From positions 1 to 6,530 of the forward strand of contig JANXYE010000560.1 in the NCBI GenBank assembly GCA_025350285.1: a DNA stretch of 6,530 nucleotides, in the 5' to 3' direction. The notes under the pieces are model-generated. The model ran no database searches. It was given only the letters and a program-made list of their open reading frames with translations, and had not been told where the DNA came from. The stretch's first letter is position 1. Every line of letters begins with the position of its first letter. This stretch comes from Chloroflexota bacterium (GTDB lineage: Bacteria; Chloroflexota; Dehalococcoidia; Tepidiformales; Tepidiformaceae). Shown here piece by piece: positions 5,438 to 6,530 of this stretch. The position numbers were made by a program, and so were the translations under genes.

Positions 5438-5702
5438 GGACCGCTTTCCGCCGCCTGAACCCGGAGTTGGCGGATCTGAACCGCGATGGAACCTGGCCCG
5501 GGCGAAGATCGTCTCAATGCGTGTGGACGAACGTACAGCGCGGCGCGGCGAAGGTCAGCGGTGGCGGACTCGACAAGGCGTCATGCGCCCTGGCTGCTCC
5601 CCCTCGCCCGCGAGGTACGAGTGGGAGAGGGGGCTGGGGGTGAGGGCGCGAAGCAGAAAGCCGCGGACGAACCGCGACTTTCTCACTCGGAGCCCTGGAC
5701 TG
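5438..5702. other. Spacer between helicase and secreted peptidase-like gene
   Basis: There is no gene here. The part next to the helicase (5438-5510) should contain its promoter, but no clear -35/-10 pair is visible. It holds two copies of CTGAACC (5455-5461 and 5476-5482), 21 bp apart. It also holds a 16-bp sequence (5492-5507) that repeats the helicase's own LRPGQ-coding bases with one mismatch. The distal part holds the nested palindrome at 5585-5649. Confidence 0.5.
5585..5649. repeat. Nested G/C-rich palindromic intergenic element
   Basis: An outer perfect 7-bp stem, GCGCCCT (5585-5591) with AGGGCGC (5643-5649), encloses an inner stem, CCCCCTCGCCC (5599-5609) with GGGAGAGGGGG (5623-5633). 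The inner stem is 10 of 11 paired around a 13-nt loop. The right half reads GAGAGGGGGCTGGGGGTGAG, the sequence style of dispersed palindromic elements found between genes in many GC-rich bacteria, including Chloroflexota. It lies 54 bp beyond the stop of the peptidase-like gene and could act as a transcript-end structure, although no T-run follows on either strand. Copy number elsewhere in the genome cannot be judged from this window. Confidence 0.55.
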
Positions 5703-6530
5703 CTATTCGTCGCCGCCGCTGGTTACGAAGGCGACGTGCGAACGGTAGAGCAGGAGCGGGGCCGACTTGCCGCTGGATTGAGCCGACGCCGAACTCGTTC
5801 GGAGGTACTCGGCGGCTACCCAGCCCTCACCTTGCGGCGAACTGATCGAGACCCACTGGCGCCCGCCAGTGCTCACCGGGGCCGTGGACGTGACCACGAC
5901 GACCGTCCCGTCGGGAATAGTGCGGATGAGGTCACCGCCCGGCGATTTGCGCAGGTTCAGGCCATCACCGTCGGCGCTGACAATCGCCCGCTGACCGGCG
6001 ATGGGGGCAGGCCGCGTTACAGCCTGGGCAGCGCCCGGGAGCACGCCCGACGGCTTGACGCCGCCGGCGACCGGGAAGCGGTAGATATGGAAGTTAAGGT
6101 AGGAGTAACGAGCCGCTATCACCCGCGGGTCGTAGCCATCGCGGCGCCGGACCATTCCGTCGTAGTTTTGGTTGGAATCGATGCCGTTGAAGACGCCCTT
6201 GCCGAGGTTCTCGGTGATGATGAACGTGTGCAGTCCGGCGTAATCGGCGTTGGGGTCGGTGTTCTTGTCGTCGGCGATCTGGACGATGTCTCCGGGGCCA
6301 GCCTCGGTGATGGAGACTTCGCGGGCGCCGGATTCGAGATAGCCCTGGCGGTAGTCGAAGCCCATTTCACGTCCGGTTGCTTCAAAGACGACTTTTTTCA
6401 CGAACGTCCAGCACTGGCCCTGCCAGGTGCCTTCGTAGCGCAGCGCCGTAGCCGCGATGGGGTTTGTGGGTAGTGCTGGCTGACCGCCGTCCCCGGCCGC
6501 GACCGCAATGGTCACAGAGAGGATGGCGAT
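5703..6530 (-). CDS. Secreted CHAP/NlpC-like cysteine peptidase with SH3 domain (5' partial)
   Basis: The frame is open through the right edge of the window (275 residues seen), so the true start lies outside. The GTG at 6515 falls inside a hydrophobic run (IAILSVTIAVAAG) that looks like the end of a signal peptide and is not the start. The mature part begins with a cysteine-peptidase-like domain (about 25-155 of the visible fragment). GQCWTFV supplies the putative nucleophile Cys40, AGLHTFII supplies His101, and GIDSNQN supplies a possible third residue, Asp118. The layout matches the CHAP/NlpC-P60 amidase-endopeptidase superfamily, which cuts peptidoglycan peptides. A bacterial SH3 domain follows (about 180-245; DGLNLRKSPGG, then GWVAAEYLRT), usually a cell-wall anchor. 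A Ser-rich tail ends the protein. A role in cell-wall remodelling is likely but inferred; a non-catalytic binding role is possible. No partner gene is visible. Confidence 0.8.
   Translation of the reverse strand: MAILSVTIAVAAGDGGQPALPTNPIAATALRYEGTWQGQCWTFVKKVVFEATGREMGFDYRQGYLESGAREVSITEAGPGDIVQIADDKNTDPNADYAGLHTFIITENLGKGVFNGIDSNQNYDGMVRRRDGYDPRVIAARYSYLNFHIYRFPVAGGVKPSGVLPGAAQAVTRPAPIAGQRAIVSADGDGLNLRKSPGGDLIRTIPDGTVVVVTSTAPVSTGGRQWVSISSPQGEGWVAAEYLRTSSASAQSSGKSAPLLLYRSHVAFVTSGGDE

Noticed and set aside
3122..5458. A 778-codon open frame on the plus strand, running antisense across the helicase and into the dehydrogenase.
   Set aside because: It is the mirror of high-GC codon use in two real genes. 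It crosses a terminator and a gene boundary, has low-complexity Gly/Ala/Arg/Val composition and no recognisable domain.
5357..6473. A 371-codon plus-strand open frame covering the spacer and antisense to the peptidase-like gene.
   Set aside because: The minus strand carries clear peptidase-like and SH3 motifs; the plus frame has biased composition and no family signature.
1..6530. CRISPR arrays, tRNA or rRNA genes, and intact insertion sequences.
   Set aside because: I saw no regularly spaced repeats, no tRNA-like TTCRA arm with a matching acceptor stem, no rRNA sequence and no transposase frame.

Overview
The window is GC-rich DNA of bacterial type. All intact genes lie on the minus strand; the plus strand holds only two gene remnants. 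The organism is probably a Chloroflexota bacterium (Dehalococcoidia-like), inferred from the TatA and TatC sequence style, the secreted cysteine-peptidase/SH3 protein and the badH-like dehydrogenase. An actinobacterial source cannot be excluded, because the small lipoprotein resembles the actinobacterial LppU family. No marker gene settles this.

Layout, left to right. Positions 1-420 contain no intact gene but carry a frameshifted fragment of the C-terminal part of a DNA methyltransferase (plus strand, about 191-315). Positions 421-2075 hold a probable three-gene minus-strand operon, read lipoprotein, then tatA, then tatC, giving a minimal TatA/TatC twin-arginine export system. GC-rich hairpins lie in front of both tat cistrons. 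Positions 2076-2672 are gene-free, with a 19-bp operator-like palindrome at 2599-2617. It sits just upstream of a well-formed ribosome binding site and the first ~25 codons of an enoyl-CoA hydratase (2673 onward). That gene is cut off where it meets the 3' end of a convergent short-chain dehydrogenase (2773-3543, minus).

Upstream of the dehydrogenase are a possible promoter (3571-3598) and a good candidate intrinsic terminator (3687-3706). The terminator ends a 570-residue superfamily 2 helicase (3725-5437, minus). A 265-bp spacer with a nested G-rich palindrome (5585-5649) separates the helicase from a secreted cysteine-peptidase-like (CHAP/NlpC-type) protein with a C-terminal bacterial SH3 domain. 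Its 5' end runs off the right edge of the window.

Functionally, only the tat genes clearly work together. The dehydrogenase and the truncated hydratase fit one acyl-CoA degradation pathway and were probably neighbours before a rearrangement. The methyltransferase and hydratase remnants show that this segment has been rearranged and has lost genes. I found no convincing new multi-gene system. The features most worth a second look are the two remnants, the breakpoint at about 2748-2772, the helicase's unassigned C-terminal region and the nested palindrome.
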